From: Azolla caroliniana
Taxonomy: Eukaryota > Polypodiophyta
Assembly: GCA_043228905.1 (NCBI GenBank)
Contig: JBHGNT010000008.1
Span: 8,432,001-8,496,000 of the forward strand
Length of the DNA stretch: 64,000 bases
Reading direction: 5' to 3'
Under the pieces are notes generated by a model. The model saw nothing but the letters and a program-made list of their open reading frames with translations. It was not told the DNA's origin and made no database searches. The translations under genes and the position numbers were made by a program. This document shows, piece after piece, positions 16,556 to 27,371 of this stretch (position 1 is its first letter; every line of letters begins with the position of its first letter).

Positions 16556-17322
16556 ATGCAAACGAAGAACATTGTTTTCGGCTTGCCAAAATTCAGTGGT
16601 CGAAAGGGTCACGTTTGTGAAGCTTGGCAGTTAGGGAAGCATCACTAGCTCCATTCCCAAATGAGCAAACTCAGAGCCATAATAAGCTCGACTTGATCCA
16701 TTCAGATGTGTGGGGACCAACACAGAATGTGAGTCTAGGCGGGAGTCGATAATTTGTCTACTTCATCGGCGACTATAGCCAACACACATGGATCTATCTC
16801 ATAGAGAAGAAGCGTGGTGTCTTTGACTGTTTCTGGAACTTGAAAAGCTTAGTGGAAAGGGAATTAGAGAGAAAGATCAAGTGTTTGTGGTCGGATGGCT
16901 AGTTCAACTATTATCTACAACAGATGGGAATTCAACGTGAATTCACCTGCAGATATACACAAGAGCAGAATGGCGTAGCCGAAAGGAAGAACCGGACAAT
17001 CAAAGAAGTGGAAAGGGAAATGCTCGAGGAGAAAAGCATGCCCAAGTTTTACTGGGCCGATGCTATCCGAATAGCCATGTATCTTCAGAATTGGACATCT
17101 ACAAGTGGGGGGAAAGTGTCACCACATGAGTTGTACTTCGGAAAGAAGCCGAACTTGGCACACTTGAGGGTGTTTGGCAGCATAACATATGTGCATGTGC
17201 CGAAGGAGAAGTGGAGGAAGCTCGATGCCAAAGCCAAAAAATGTATCTTAGTCAGTTACTCGGACGAGCAAAAGGGTTATAAGTGTTATAACCCCGAATC
17301 AAAGAGGTTTGAGTAATCCGAG
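16556..17322 (+). pseudogene. Copia-A integrase, degenerate
   Basis: The zinc-finger remainder, a SDVWGP-like first aspartate block (near 16700), the second aspartate with a nearby stop (WSDG), and the glutamate block QNGVAERKNRTI (in 16924-17316) are seen. The C-terminal part PHELYFGKKPNLAHLRVFG and CILVSYSDEQKGYKCYNP is well kept. Stops break the core. Confidence 0.88.
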
Positions 17323-17327
17323 ATGTC

Positions 17328-17706
17328 GTGATTGATGAATCGATTTTGTGCTACCAACCTTCGACTAATCCGACCCCCATGGAATCCAAATCTAATTATG
17401 GAGATGAGGCCAATGAGGCCGACCTCATGGTTGAGGAAGAAATCGACACTCTTGAGGAGAGTCCGATTTCATTTCGGCTAAGTGGGCCGAATGAGGGACT
17501 GAGTCGAAACGACCAATCGGATGAGGAGCCGATGAATGATGGAGACTTGGCCATGCAATTCCTGTGGATGAAGCTGAGGAGATGGCCTACCTGCAAGGAG
17601 AAAGGGAAGAAGATGTGGGGATATGGCACAAATGCGGGCACATCGGATCCAAGCGAATCTGATGGGGCCATGAGCAAAGATGGAACTCCGGAGTTGAGGT
17701 CGTAAT
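17328..17706 (+). pseudogene. Copia-A acidic linker between integrase and RT
   Basis: Asp/Glu/Ser-rich stretch typical of the Copia spacer. It is interrupted by Gypsy-1; the 5 bases before the insertion are gtaat. Confidence 0.6.
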
Positions 17707-18150
17707 TGTCATGAACACATGACCATTATAGCGTCACCCAGACTTGAACCTCGAACCTTGTAATCCATACTTGTAAACCTCAACCATTAAGATAGCTTAT
17801 TGTTATATGAAACAATAAAAGCTACTTCTTATATTACATTGATTATTGTAAAACCTCTAGATTATTCTAGAATGTTCTAGAATGTCCTAGAGCATTCTAG
17901 GTCTAGAACATTCTAGAACATTCTAGAAATCTCTAAGCTATTCTATAGGAGCCTATAAATAAGGGCATACATGTATTCTCAAATCAATTCGAATCAACAC
18001 CAGTCTTTAGCTCTCATTACATATCTTGTATCCATTCTCTTTCTTTCTCTATCTTATACATCCATTCTTCTCTTAGTATTTTGTTCCTTTCTTCTCGTGT
18101 TCTCTAATATCCTTCTTCCATCACTCTACCTTTTATCATTGGTTCTGACA
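17707..18150 (+). repeat. Gypsy-1 5' LTR with heat-shock-element arrays
   Basis: Begins TGTCATGAACACATGACC and ends GGTTCTGACA. Contains, in order, an antisense tRNA-like segment (about 17730-17790), two heat-shock-element arrays (17865-17882 and 17906-17928) and TATAAATA at 17954-17961. Transcription should start about 30 bp further on. Confidence 0.92.
17865..17928 (+). promoter_or_regulatory. Heat shock element arrays in Gypsy-1 5' LTR
   Basis: TTCTAGAATGTTCTAGAA (17865-17882) is four perfect alternating nTTCn/nGAAn units. At 17906-17928 five perfect units alternate as GAA-TTC-GAA-TTC-GAA with 2-bp spacers CA/TA. The TATA box lies 25 bp downstream. This is the consensus site of plant heat shock factors. 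Function is inferred; the same arrays occur at 23149-23166 and 23190-23212 in the 3' LTR. Confidence 0.85.
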
Positions 18151-18209
18151 GTTTGATTCGAATTCTCTCTCTCCTCTCTCTCTTCCTCCTTTGTAACCAT
18201 CTTGAAACC

Positions 18210-19310
18210 ATGGCTGCCATTAACTCAAAAGAATATCTCGCCCTTGTTGCAGAAATGGAGAACCTTAAATCCAAGTTCGCATCTCTTGAAGTAGAGAATC
18301 AACGTCTACTTGGGGATCTACAAAAGGTTACTATAGAGAAGCAACAACAACAAGAGGAGTTCACGCGACGAGTGCAACAGTTAGAGTCGACAATCGTAGT
18401 GTTACAACAACAAAGGGTTGAAGGTCAAGGACTTATCAAGGAGCCCAAAATTAGCCTCCAAGCTAAATTTGATGGGTCGAGGGCGCATTTCCGAGGTTTC
18501 TTGAATCAAGTACGGTTGGTGATTCAAATGCATCCCGCGCGTTATCCAACAGATGCATCACGAGTCGGGCTAGTGGGCACCTTATTGACTGGCATAACGT
18601 TGTCGTGGTTTGCTCCATTGCTAGAGACCAATTCTCCTCTATTGAATAATTTCGAGGAATTTATCAAGGAATTTAAGGCTTGTTTCGGAGATACTGATGG
18701 GGCGAGAACAGCTATCAACAAGATTCGTACACTTCGTCAAGGTGATCAACCAGCTTCGACATATGCTGCCAATTTCCGTCTCATCGCAAGCGATATTCCT
18801 TGGGATGAACAAGCCCTAATGGAGCAATTCCGTTCAAGCCTTCGTAGTGATGTCAAAGACTTACTTCTTACCTTCCCCGAGGATCCAAGATCACTTACAA
18901 AAGCTATTGGTCGAGCAATACGGTGTGATAATCGCCTTTTTGAGCGTCGATGTGAGCGACAACAACAAATAACAAGATCAAGATTCACACCAACTTATGC
19001 ATCAGTAACGGCGCAATCATCCCCAAGGCAAATGTATAGTCCTGCTCCATCTCCAAGGCAAACATGTAGTCCAGTCCCAATGGATAGTCCTGCACTCATG
19101 GAGATCGATATGAATCAACGACGAGGACTGTTGTCAGACGAAGAGAAGCAACGTCGTCGAGCAAACCACCTATGCTTATATTGCGGAGGTCCAGGACATA
19201 TAGCCATTCATTGCTCTCGTAGGCCGAGACGTCAGGTAAATCAAATTCACTATGACAATAAAAATGAGTCCAACATTTTAGAAGTAGTTAGTGAATCCAC
19301 CTTTGTCTAA
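18210..19310 (+). pseudogene. Gypsy-1 gag (Sushi-like), 3' end damaged
   Basis: 366 residues from MAAINSKEY. Structure: N-terminal coiled coil (about 10-80, heptad-rich with QQQQ), a KFDGSRAHFRGFLNQVRLVIQ capsid start, PTDASRVGLVGTLLTGI, LRQGDQPASTYAANFRLIAS, DNRLFERRCERQ, and a zinc knuckle CLYCGGPGHIAIHC. The tail is shortened by a small deletion relative to Gypsy-2/3, so the stop at 19308 is not the ancestral one. The capsid resembles, from memory, vertebrate and fungal Sushi-class gag. Confidence 0.9.
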
Positions 19311-19382
19311 TAAATTTGAAGTCCAAAGCCAATTAGAAGAGGAGTCAAACGAATAAGTCCGGCCAAAATAGGAGCCATTTGG

Positions 19383-19913
19383 TTGGACAACCCTAGATAT
19401 GTACAACCCAGTGTGGGTTCCATTTCTTCCAAGCATGTCAGTGGAGTCTTCTCAGCCCTAGTACAAGTTAGGACACCCATTTGTCAACTTCAAGTCCAAG
19501 CCCTCTTAGATACTGGAGCCAATTCTTGTTTCATGGATAGAGATTTTGCCCAAAAACACCAAATATCCTTGCATACACTTCCTTGTCCAGTTTCCGTAGT
19601 AGTGATTGATGGATGCCCGATAGCTTCCGGGAAGATATTTGAAGAGTATGAGCCAATACACATACTCTTGGGTGATTTAGGATGTGTAGTTTCCTTTAAC
19701 ATAATCTGTAGTCCTGAGCATCCAATTGTCCTCGGTTTGCCATGGTTCAAGCTACATAACCCTAGAATCGATTGGAGGAAGCGAGAAATTAGGTGCCCTT
19801 TAGTAGAAAATATCATTGTCAAGGATCGAACTTGGGATTATCCTCCTAAAGTATATAGTTCTACCGATGCACCATATCCTTCTCATCAAATTTCAGCCAT
19901 CACATTGCAATAA
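19383..19913 (+). CDS. Gypsy-1 aspartic protease region
   Basis: Catalytic motif ALLDTGANSCFMD, then VVVIDGCPIASG and PIVLGLPWFKLHNPRIDW, the typical retropepsin end of the Sushi-like family. The first in-frame codon has no obvious own ATG, so it is expected as part of a gag-pol fusion. A stop at 19911-19913 (CAA to TAA by comparison with Gypsy-2) and a 1-nt shift near 19950 separate it from RT. Confidence 0.9.
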   Translation: MDNPRYVQPSVGSISSKHVSGVFSALVQVRTPICQLQVQALLDTGANSCFMDRDFAQKHQISLHTLPCPVSVVVIDGCPIASGKIFEEYEPIHILLGDLGCVVSFNIICSPEHPIVLGLPWFKLHNPRIDWRKREIRCPLVENIIVKDRTWDYPPKVYSSTDAPYPSHQISAITLQ

Positions 19914-22245
19914 TTGTGCCAAGTGGGAGGCAAGGAGGACCTTTTCTTATTGCAGTATCAGTGACACCTTCTAGTGTCACTCAAGGGAATTCAGACATCC
20001 AAATTCCCAAAAAATATCAAGACTATGCTGATGTTTTCGAGAAAGTCAAAGCTAGTGTTCTTCCAAAGCATCGGCCGCACGACTGTCCTATTGATCTCCA
20101 ACTAGGAAAAGAGCCACCGTGGGGTCCGATTTACAATTTATCACCCATTGAGCTTGAGGTTCTTCGAGAATACATCGAGGAAAATCTTGCACATGGGTTT
20201 ATTCGACATTCAAAGTCTCCAGTTGGTGCTCCTATCTTTTTTGTGAAGAAAAAGGACGGCTCCCTTCCTTTGGTCGTGGACTATTGAGGCTTAAATAAAG
20301 TCACCATAAGGAATAGGTATGCTTTACCTTTAATCTCCAATCTCTTAGAACGCATTGGTGGGGCAAAGCATTTTACCAAAATTGATCTAAGGGGTGCATA
20401 TAATCTTGTTCGAATTCGGCCGGGAGATGAGTGGAAAACAACATTTCGTACTTGGTATGGTCATTTTGAGTATACAGTCATGCCTTTCGGGCTCACAAAT
20501 GCACCTGCAGTATTCCAACATATGGTAAATGACATCTTCCAGGATTTCTTGGATAATTTTCTAATCATCTACCTAGATGATCTATTGATTTACTCTAAAA
20601 CACAAGGGGAGCATGATATACATGTGCGGCAAGTACTTGAATGCCTAAGGAAGTATGGTCTTTATGCCAAACTTGAGAAATGCAGTTTTGATTGCAAACA
20701 AGTTGAATTTTTGGGATACTCTATTTCATCCCAGGGTGTTTTCATGGACCCAACAAAAGTCCAAACAATATTGGAATGGAAACCCCCATGCTCAGTTCGG
20801 GATGTCCAGTGTTTCCTCAGATTTGCGAACTTCTATCGCAAATTCATACATAATTATTCAAGCATTGTGTTGCCCCTTACTCAACTCACCAAGAAAAATC
20901 AAGCATTTTTTTGGAGTATCGAAGCGGACAAGGCTTTTACGCAACTGAAAGAGGCATTGACATCAGCACCCATCCTAGCACATATTGATCCTGAAAAGCC
21001 ATTTACTATTGAGGCAGATGCATCGGACTTTGCATTGGGGAGTATCCTATCGCAACCAGGCGAGGACGGGCAGATATATCCAGTCGCGTTTCAGTCGAGA
21101 AAATTTACTGTTTCGGAGATAAACTATGAGGTGCATGACAAGGAGTTACTAGTTGTGGTCGACTCATTCGAGCAATGGCGTCATTTTCTAGAAGGATCAC
21201 CTCATCAGATTATCATTTATAGTGATCACAAAAATCTCACATATTTTCAAACAGCTCGAGTATTAAATAGACGCCAAGCTCGGTGGGCCCAATTTCTAAC
21301 GCGTTTCGATTTCAAGATCATTTTTCGCCCCGGAAAACAAGGGAAAGTAGATGCTTTGTCTCGGCGTTCGTATCTAGCACTTCGACATGGAGATCCGGCC
21401 TTTGACAATCAAAAGCAAATTCTCCTCGGGCCATCAAAGCTACAGGTAACAACAATTTATGCCACGCCACTTGATTCTACCCTTCTTGACACTATTCGGC
21501 AACAACTTCATTCAGATGATTTCGCTAAGGATGTCTTAGCCCACTGTGGTTCAAGTCATCCATCTTGCTCCACATTGCCAGGGTCATCTCAACATTATCA
21601 GGACTTCAAGTGGCAAGATGGCTTACTCTTCTACAAGAATCTCCTTTACGTCCCCGACGGATCACCCCGACTTCAAGTGTTGGAACATTGTCATGATGCC
21701 CCCATGGCTGGACATTTTAGTATTTCCAAGACCATTGAGCTGGTGAAACGTTCGTTTTGGTGGCCTCACTTGCAAAAATTTGTCGAAGATTATGTTCGCA
21801 CTTGTTGTCGCGCCAAAATACCTCGGCATCACCCTTATGGCTTACTACAACCATTACCCCCTCCCAACAAGCCATGGCGGTCTATTTCTATGGATTTCAT
21901 TACGGATCTGCCACCTTCCAAAGGCTTTGATACTATTTTAGTAGTAGTGGATCGGTTCACCAAGATGGCACATTTTGTACCATGTGTAAAGACCATCAAT
22001 AGTGAAGAAACTGCAGATCTCATTATGCGTGAAGTGTTTCGCCATCATGGTCTCCCGAATGATATTATTACGATCGAGGTCCTCAATTTATCTCACACTT
22101 TTGGAAGCACCTATGGGCAAGCCTCAAAATCTCTTGCAAACTCTCTTCGGCTTATCATCCCCAAACTGACGAACAAACAGAGCGCACAAATCAAATGCTC
22201 GAGCAATATCTTCGATGTTTCATTAGTTATCAACATGGAGTAATA
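19914..22245 (+). pseudogene. Gypsy-1 reverse transcriptase, RNase H and integrase
   Basis: RT begins [15 protein letters not shown]. One stop at 20285-20287 stands where VDYRGLN is expected. Catalytic YLDD lies in LIIYLDDLLIYSKT. RNase H carries TIEADASDFALGS and YSDHKNLTYF. In integrase the zinc finger has lost residues (RTC-CRAK against RTCDTCCQGK in Gypsy-2), [10 protein letters not shown] holds the first catalytic Asp, and a 1-nt loss near 22070 breaks the frame just before the second Asp (DRGPQF in Gypsy-2). Confidence 0.9.
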
Positions 22246-23006
22246 TTTTACATCTTGCCGAGTTTGCATACAACAACACGGTCCACTCTTCTACCAAAGT
22301 TACACCTTTCTTTGCCTACATTGGCAACCACCCTCGATGGTGTATACTGGATCTTCCTGAGGTGTCACGAAACCCTAGTGCGGCGCATCACCTCCACCGA
22401 CTACAACAAATCCAGTTCGAGTTATCGTCACATCTTCAGAAAGTGCAAGCACACCATAAGACCAATGCCGATCGACATCGTCTTAAGTCTCCGTTTAAGG
22501 TTGGTGACCGTGTATGGTTGCTTCGTCGTCACATCAAGACTACCCGACCGTGTGCTAAGCTTGACTATCAACGCTTAGGTCCTTTTGTCATCACGACGCA
22601 GATTAATGATGCAACATTTCTTCTTAACCTTCCTGCACATATGCGGCTTCACCCTATCTTTCATAGCTCTCATTTGGAACCTTGCTGCACCTCTTTAATT
22701 CCTAATTGTGTCGTGTCACCACCACCTTCTGTACAACTTGTGGACGGCCCTGAATACGAGGTAGCTGCTATTCTCGATTCTAAGATTGTGCACAATAAGC
22801 TTTATTATCTAGTTGATTGGCTTGGCTGTCCTCCGAGTGATCGCACTTGGGAACCCATTGATAACGTTTATAGAGCTTTAGTTTGTAATGCTGAAGCTCT
22901 GGTCAACGACTTCCATCGTCACTATCCAAACAAGCCCGGCCCAACAATGTTAACGCCGACTTCTACTCGGCGTTCTCGAAGGAGTGATAGTGTCATGAAC
23001 ACATGA
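22246..23006 (+). pseudogene. Gypsy-1 integrase C-terminus with chromodomain
   Basis: A FHSSHLEPC block is followed by a chromodomain at about 22745-22925: PEYEVAAILDSKIV, YYLVDWLGCPPSDRTWEP. The aromatic cage positions (Y, W, W) are kept. Such domains steer integration to methylated histone H3. The frame ends in the LTR start. The fold matches fungal/Sushi-type chromodomains better, in my memory, than the usual plant CRM/Tekay types. Confidence 0.88.
22976..22990 (+). promoter_or_regulatory. Gypsy-1 polypurine tract region
   Basis: CGAAGGAGTGATAG directly before the 3' LTR; Gypsy-2 has CGAAGGGGAGATAC at the same place. It primes plus-strand DNA synthesis. Confidence 0.6.
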
Positions 23007-23434
23007 CCATTATGGCATCACCCGGACTTGAACCTCGAACCTTGTAATCCATACTTGAAAACCTCAACCATTAAGATAGCTTATTGTTATATGAAACAAT
23101 AAAAGCTACTTCTTGTATTACATTGATTATTGTAAAACCTCTAGATTATTCTAGAATGTTCTAGAATGTCCTAGAGCATTCTAGGTCTAGAACATTCTAG
23201 AATATTCTAGAAATCTCTAAGCTATTCTATAGGAACCTATAAATAAGGGCATACATGTATTCTCAAATCAATTCGAATCAACACCAGTCTTTAGCTCTCA
23301 TTACATATATTGTATCCATTCTCTTTATTTCTCTATCTTATACATCCATTCTTCTCTTAGTATTTTGTTCCTTTCTTCTCGTGTTCTCTAATATCCTTCT
23401 TCCATCACTTTATCTTTTATCCTTGGTTCTGACA
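22991..23434 (+). repeat. Gypsy-1 3' LTR
   Basis: Same length as the 5' LTR and about 12 substitutions from it. Heat shock arrays at 23149-23166 and 23190-23212 and TATAAATA at 23238-23245 are kept. It ends at the junction with resumed Copia-A sequence (ggaat). Confidence 0.93.
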
Positions 23435-24570
23435 GGAATCGGCCAGAAGGGTCTTGAAGATGGCCAATGAAGGTTGCGTTGATCATCTGGCAGAAGAACC
23501 CTGTCGTCAGGTACGAGTACAACGAGTACATGGCGCATCATTATGTGTACATGAACAAAGTGGCATAGATATGCGATTCGGACAGCTACACAGAGGCGGC
23601 ACAGGATGCCAAATGGAGAGCGGATATGGAGGAAGAGATGCATGATCTGATCGACAATGAGACATGGAACCTCATTGATCTCCCTAAAGGAGTAAAGATG
23701 ATCGGATGCAGGTGGGTGTATACGGTAAAATATAATGCCAACAACTTGATCGACTGGTACACTGCCCAATTGGTGGTTAAAGGCTACGTGCAGACACACG
23801 ACATCGACTATGATGAGACATTTGCGCCGGTCGCAAAGATGACGACCGTCCGTGTGTTGTTGGCCATAACAACAACAAAGGGGTGGCATCTACATCCGAT
23901 GGATGTAAAGAATGCGTTCCTACAAGGCGAGCTTGAGGAACAGGTGTACATGGTTCAACTCCCTAGGTTTCTATCTGAATTGAACACATTGACAGTTTGC
24001 CGACTAAAGAAGTTCCTCTACGGACTGAAACAAGCCCCCTGACCGTGGAACACAAAGATTGCATCGAATGGGGTTTCAGTTGTCGAAATTAGACCCTTCC
24101 TTGTTCATTCGGCAAAGTAGAACTGAACCCGTTAGCATTCTGCTATATGTCGATTATTTAGTCATTGTAGACGCCTACATGGAGGAAATCGGCCAAGTCA
24201 AGTCTCAGCTAACGACATCATTCGAGATGAAGGATTTGGGATACCTTCATTACTTCCTTGGGATTGAAGTGATTTGAAATCTCGAAGGCATATTGATCAA
24301 CCAACGCCATCATGTGCTGAATATGCTCTTCAAATTTGGCATAACGAATTGTAAAACCGTCTCGAGTCCTCTTGACAAGAACATCAAGCTTCGCCTCGGA
24401 TCGGGGTCGACTTGTGACGCAACACGGTTTCGACAAATTGTCGGAAGTTTTATATACTTGACCATCACCCACCCGAACCTCAGCCATCTGGTCGGTTTGA
24501 TCAGTAAATTTATGTCGTGGTCGACGTCCGACCACGTTCAGTGTATGCATCGAAACTTACGATATGTGAG
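23435..24570 (+). pseudogene. Copia-A reverse transcriptase, degenerate
   Basis: Readable blocks: [82 protein letters not shown]. The catalytic box is changed to YVDY (ILLYVDYLVIV). SFEMKDLGYLHYFLGIEV follows, then the connection to RNase H ends at RYVS, where Copia-B inserted. Several stops. Confidence 0.9.
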
Positions 24571-25007
24571 TGCAAAGAATAGCATGCGGAAGCTTGTAGA
24601 CAAACCGGCTCAGCTGGATTACAACAATAAAATAGAGAGTGAAGGTTTAATGGAAGCTTAAGAATAGATAATACATAGGAGAGATAGAGAGAGCAAAAAG
24701 CATGAACTCAATTCAAAATAATAACACTTTGTGTATACAAATGTCCTATAGAACACTTTTTATACAAGTCCTTAAAAGGACTGACAAGTACTTCAATGCT
24801 CATACGAGCGACTGGCACTGACTCCCAAAAATATGCCTATGTACTAGGCTAGATTCGTAGGCCTATAACGGCCTACCAGTTACAATCCGATCCGTCTCTC
24901 TGATCCGGCTCTTGGTTCTGGATACCTATCCGAACACTGGTTCTGGACACCTATCCGGCTCTGCTTATTCAACCGATCTGGATCTGGTTGAGTTTGTCCG
25001 CTCAACA
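24571..25007 (-). repeat. Copia-B 3' LTR
   Basis: On the minus strand it starts TGTTGAGCGGACAAACTCAA, a short self-complementary start, and ends TTCTTTGCA. The polypurine tract TTGAGTTTGAGGGGGAG abuts it at 25008-25024. Confidence 0.9.
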
Positions 25008-25223
25008 CTCCCCCTCAAACTCAACTTGAGGTCGGATCATGGTGTTAGTGTTAGTGTTTGCTGGTCCTTTCCTTTGGCTCCACCTGGCGTTCTCCCGCCT
25101 GGCTCACGCTCCTCTTCCGGTCCATTTCTGCTTCCCGTGACGCGTCCGATTCCGCACACCTCAACCTTCTTGGTTGGCTTGTCTGCTCATAAGGCCCTTC
25201 TCTGCTCCTTCGTTGTTGTGACC

Positions 25224-26036
25224 TCAACGACTCTCGACCTGTTGGTCCCTCCATGTCGGTGTCGACTTCTGCTGCCTCCTTGTCTGTTTGGCCTTCTGTT
25301 GATTAGGCTCCTCCGAATTGAACTCCTCTTCTGAATTGGCTGTCTCCAATTCTTCAACCCTCAGGCCCTTCACCACGTTGGACCATGTCCAAATCTTGGC
25401 CTTCTTGTTCCGGTCGGCTCTGTCCTTCTTGAATCTACCCCCGCCATTGTTTGTTATGACTTTATCGGATGTGCCGACTTCTTCAGTCGACTTGAATTCC
25501 TTTTTCTTCTTGTCTCCCCCTGCTTCGTTTGTTTCCTTTTGTCCTGCAGCTTGTCTGATACCTTTGCTTGTTTTTCTAGTCTGTGTTCCGGTTCTCACCG
25601 TATTAGTCCCGGTTCTCCCCCTCAAGTGCGGCACGTCGAGATGATCAAGACCAAGCAACTCCGAAAAATGTTGGAACTTGTCCAGGCCGAGAGGTTTGGT
25701 GAAGATGTTGGCAACTTGTCGATCCGTCTGGACATACCAGAGTTCTACTTCACCACTAAGGACCCGCTTGCGCAGAAAGTGATAATGCACTTCTATGTGC
25801 TTCGTTCGAGCATGGAACACAGGGTTCTTGGCTAGCTTCATGCTACTCATGTTGTCGCAATAGATTGGGATCAGGGTCGGTACTTCGATCCAAAGGTCTT
25901 GCAGCAGCAGCCAAAGCCAAATGGCTTCACAGGTGACAATAGTAGCGCCCCGATACTCAGCCTCAGTGCTCGAAAGAGCCGCTGTCGGCTGCTTCTTGTT
26001 GCTCCACGCAACAACCGTGCTACCTAGAGGGAACAT
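25224..26036 (-). CDS. Copia-B RNase H end plus conserved C-terminal extension
   Basis: A 270-residue open stretch. Residues 1-140 are Copia RNase H: ALSSTEAEYRGA, IYCDNMSSMKLA, HARTKHIEVHYHFLRKRV, ADIFTKPL-like VANIFTKPLGLDKF, ending HLRGR, where most Copia polyproteins stop. Here the frame stays open for about 130 more residues, rich in Lys/Arg/Glu, with KIWTWSNVVKGL and QQKAKQTRR. Copia-A keeps the same block. No fold is recognised for the extension. Confidence 0.85.
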   Translation of the reverse strand: MFPLGSTVVAWSNKKQPTAALSSTEAEYRGATIVTCEAIWLWLLLQDLWIEVPTLIPIYCDNMSSMKLAKNPVFHARTKHIEVHYHFLRKRVLSGEVELWYVQTDRQVANIFTKPLGLDKFQHFSELLGLDHLDVPHLRGRTGTNTVRTGTQTRKTSKGIRQAAGQKETNEAGGDKKKKEFKSTEEVGTSDKVITNNGGGRFKKDRADRNKKAKIWTWSNVVKGLRVEELETANSEEEFNSEEPNQQKAKQTRRQQKSTPTWRDQQVESR

Positions 26037-26039
26037 GTA

Positions 26040-27371
26040 AGAGTAAGTGGACCGACGATCTGATGCATCACAAGCTTGCTCTGCATTCGTATATCTGACT
26101 AGCTTTTTCGGTTATACCGTGTCGGTATAATAGTCCTCGATCCTTAGTGCCGCTAACATACGTCTGTATTGGGTGCACGCACTGAAGGTGCTCCATGGTT
26201 GGCTTCTGCAACTGGATAGCTAATGTTGGGTTGGGTGATCGTTAAATAAATAAGGCTTCTGACAATTTGTCGAAATCGTTTCTCATTGCAGGCCGCTCTG
26301 GAGTCGAGATGAAGCTTTAGGTTCCGGTCCAAGGGAGTGGAGACTGGTTGGCAATCCGTCATGCCAAACTTGTACAACATATTCAACACATAATGTCGTA
26401 GAGATAACAATATGCCGTCAGGGATATGGATCACTTCAGTCCCGAGGAAGTAATGAAGGTCCCCCAAGTCCTTCATTTCGAAAACATCTGACACTTGGGA
26501 CTTCACTCAACCGATTTCAGCAAGTCCGGGTCGATGATGACTAGATCATCTACATATAATAGGATACATACCGTGGCCCGTCCAAACCATTCCGGATTAA
26601 CAATGAAGAGTCCAACTTTGAGGCCGCAAACCCCATCTTACGCAACCGGTGTGTGATCTTCAAATTCCAAGCACGAGGGGCTCGCTTCAGACCATAAAGC
26701 GACTTCTTGAGTCGGCACACTATCGACTTGTTCATCTCCGACTGAAATCCGAGGGGCTGGATCATGTAGACCTATTCTTCCAGATTGCCTTGAAGAAACA
26801 CATTCTTCATGTCCATTTGGTGAAGATGCCACCCCCTTTCCGCAGCAACCGCTAGCACCACATGAACCGTCATCATCTTCGTTACCGGAGTGAAGGCCTC
26901 GTCGTAGTCGATTTCGTGGGTCTGCACGTATCCTTTGGCCACTAGCCGGGCCTTATACTAGTTGAACGAACCATCAACATTATACTTTACCTTGTACACC
27001 CACTTGCAACTGATCGGTTTGCAATGTCGGGGAGGGTCAACCAGGTCCCATGTGTCATTGGCGTCGAGTGCCCGCATCTCTTCTTGCATAGTGGCATGCC
27101 AATGTATGTCCCTTGCTCCTTCTGCGTAGCTCTCCGGCTCACGCACTTCCGCCACTTTTGTCATGTATGCATAGTGATGCGCCATGTACTCATTATATCC
27201 GTACCTCTTTATGGGGTTCTTCTGGTAGGTGGATCGACGTAACTTCTCGTTAGCCGATTTCAAGGGCCTCTTGGCCGGATTGAACTTCGTCTCTGAGGGT
27301 CCATCTTTGTTCTGTTCATAGTCAGATTCACTTCGATCCGACTCGTCTCTGCCTGTGGCGTATTCCAACAT
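26040..27371 (-). pseudogene. Copia-B reverse transcriptase
   Basis: Blocks in order: [37 protein letters not shown]-like segment near 26820, [24 protein letters not shown] (active site intact, near 26550), VFEMKDLGDLHYFLGTEVI, and SLIYLTITQPNISYPV. Several stops and shifts. Confidence 0.88.

Larger units (their letters stand above)
17707..23434 (+). mobile_element. Gypsy-1: chromodomain Ty3/gypsy element inserted in Copia-A
   Basis: It has two 444-bp LTRs (17707-18150 and 22991-23434) starting TGTCATGA and ending CTGACA, flanked by gtaat and ggaat (one mismatch, likely a 5-bp target duplication). The LTRs differ at about 12 positions (near 2.7%), counted by eye. Inside, gag, protease, RT, RNase H, integrase and a C-terminal chromodomain follow in Ty3/gypsy order. 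Two stops and at least two frameshifts make it defective. Confidence 0.93.

Noticed and set aside
25224-25640. The post-RNase H extension considered as an envelope-like gene
   Set aside because: No signal peptide or membrane segment is visible; it is highly charged throughout.
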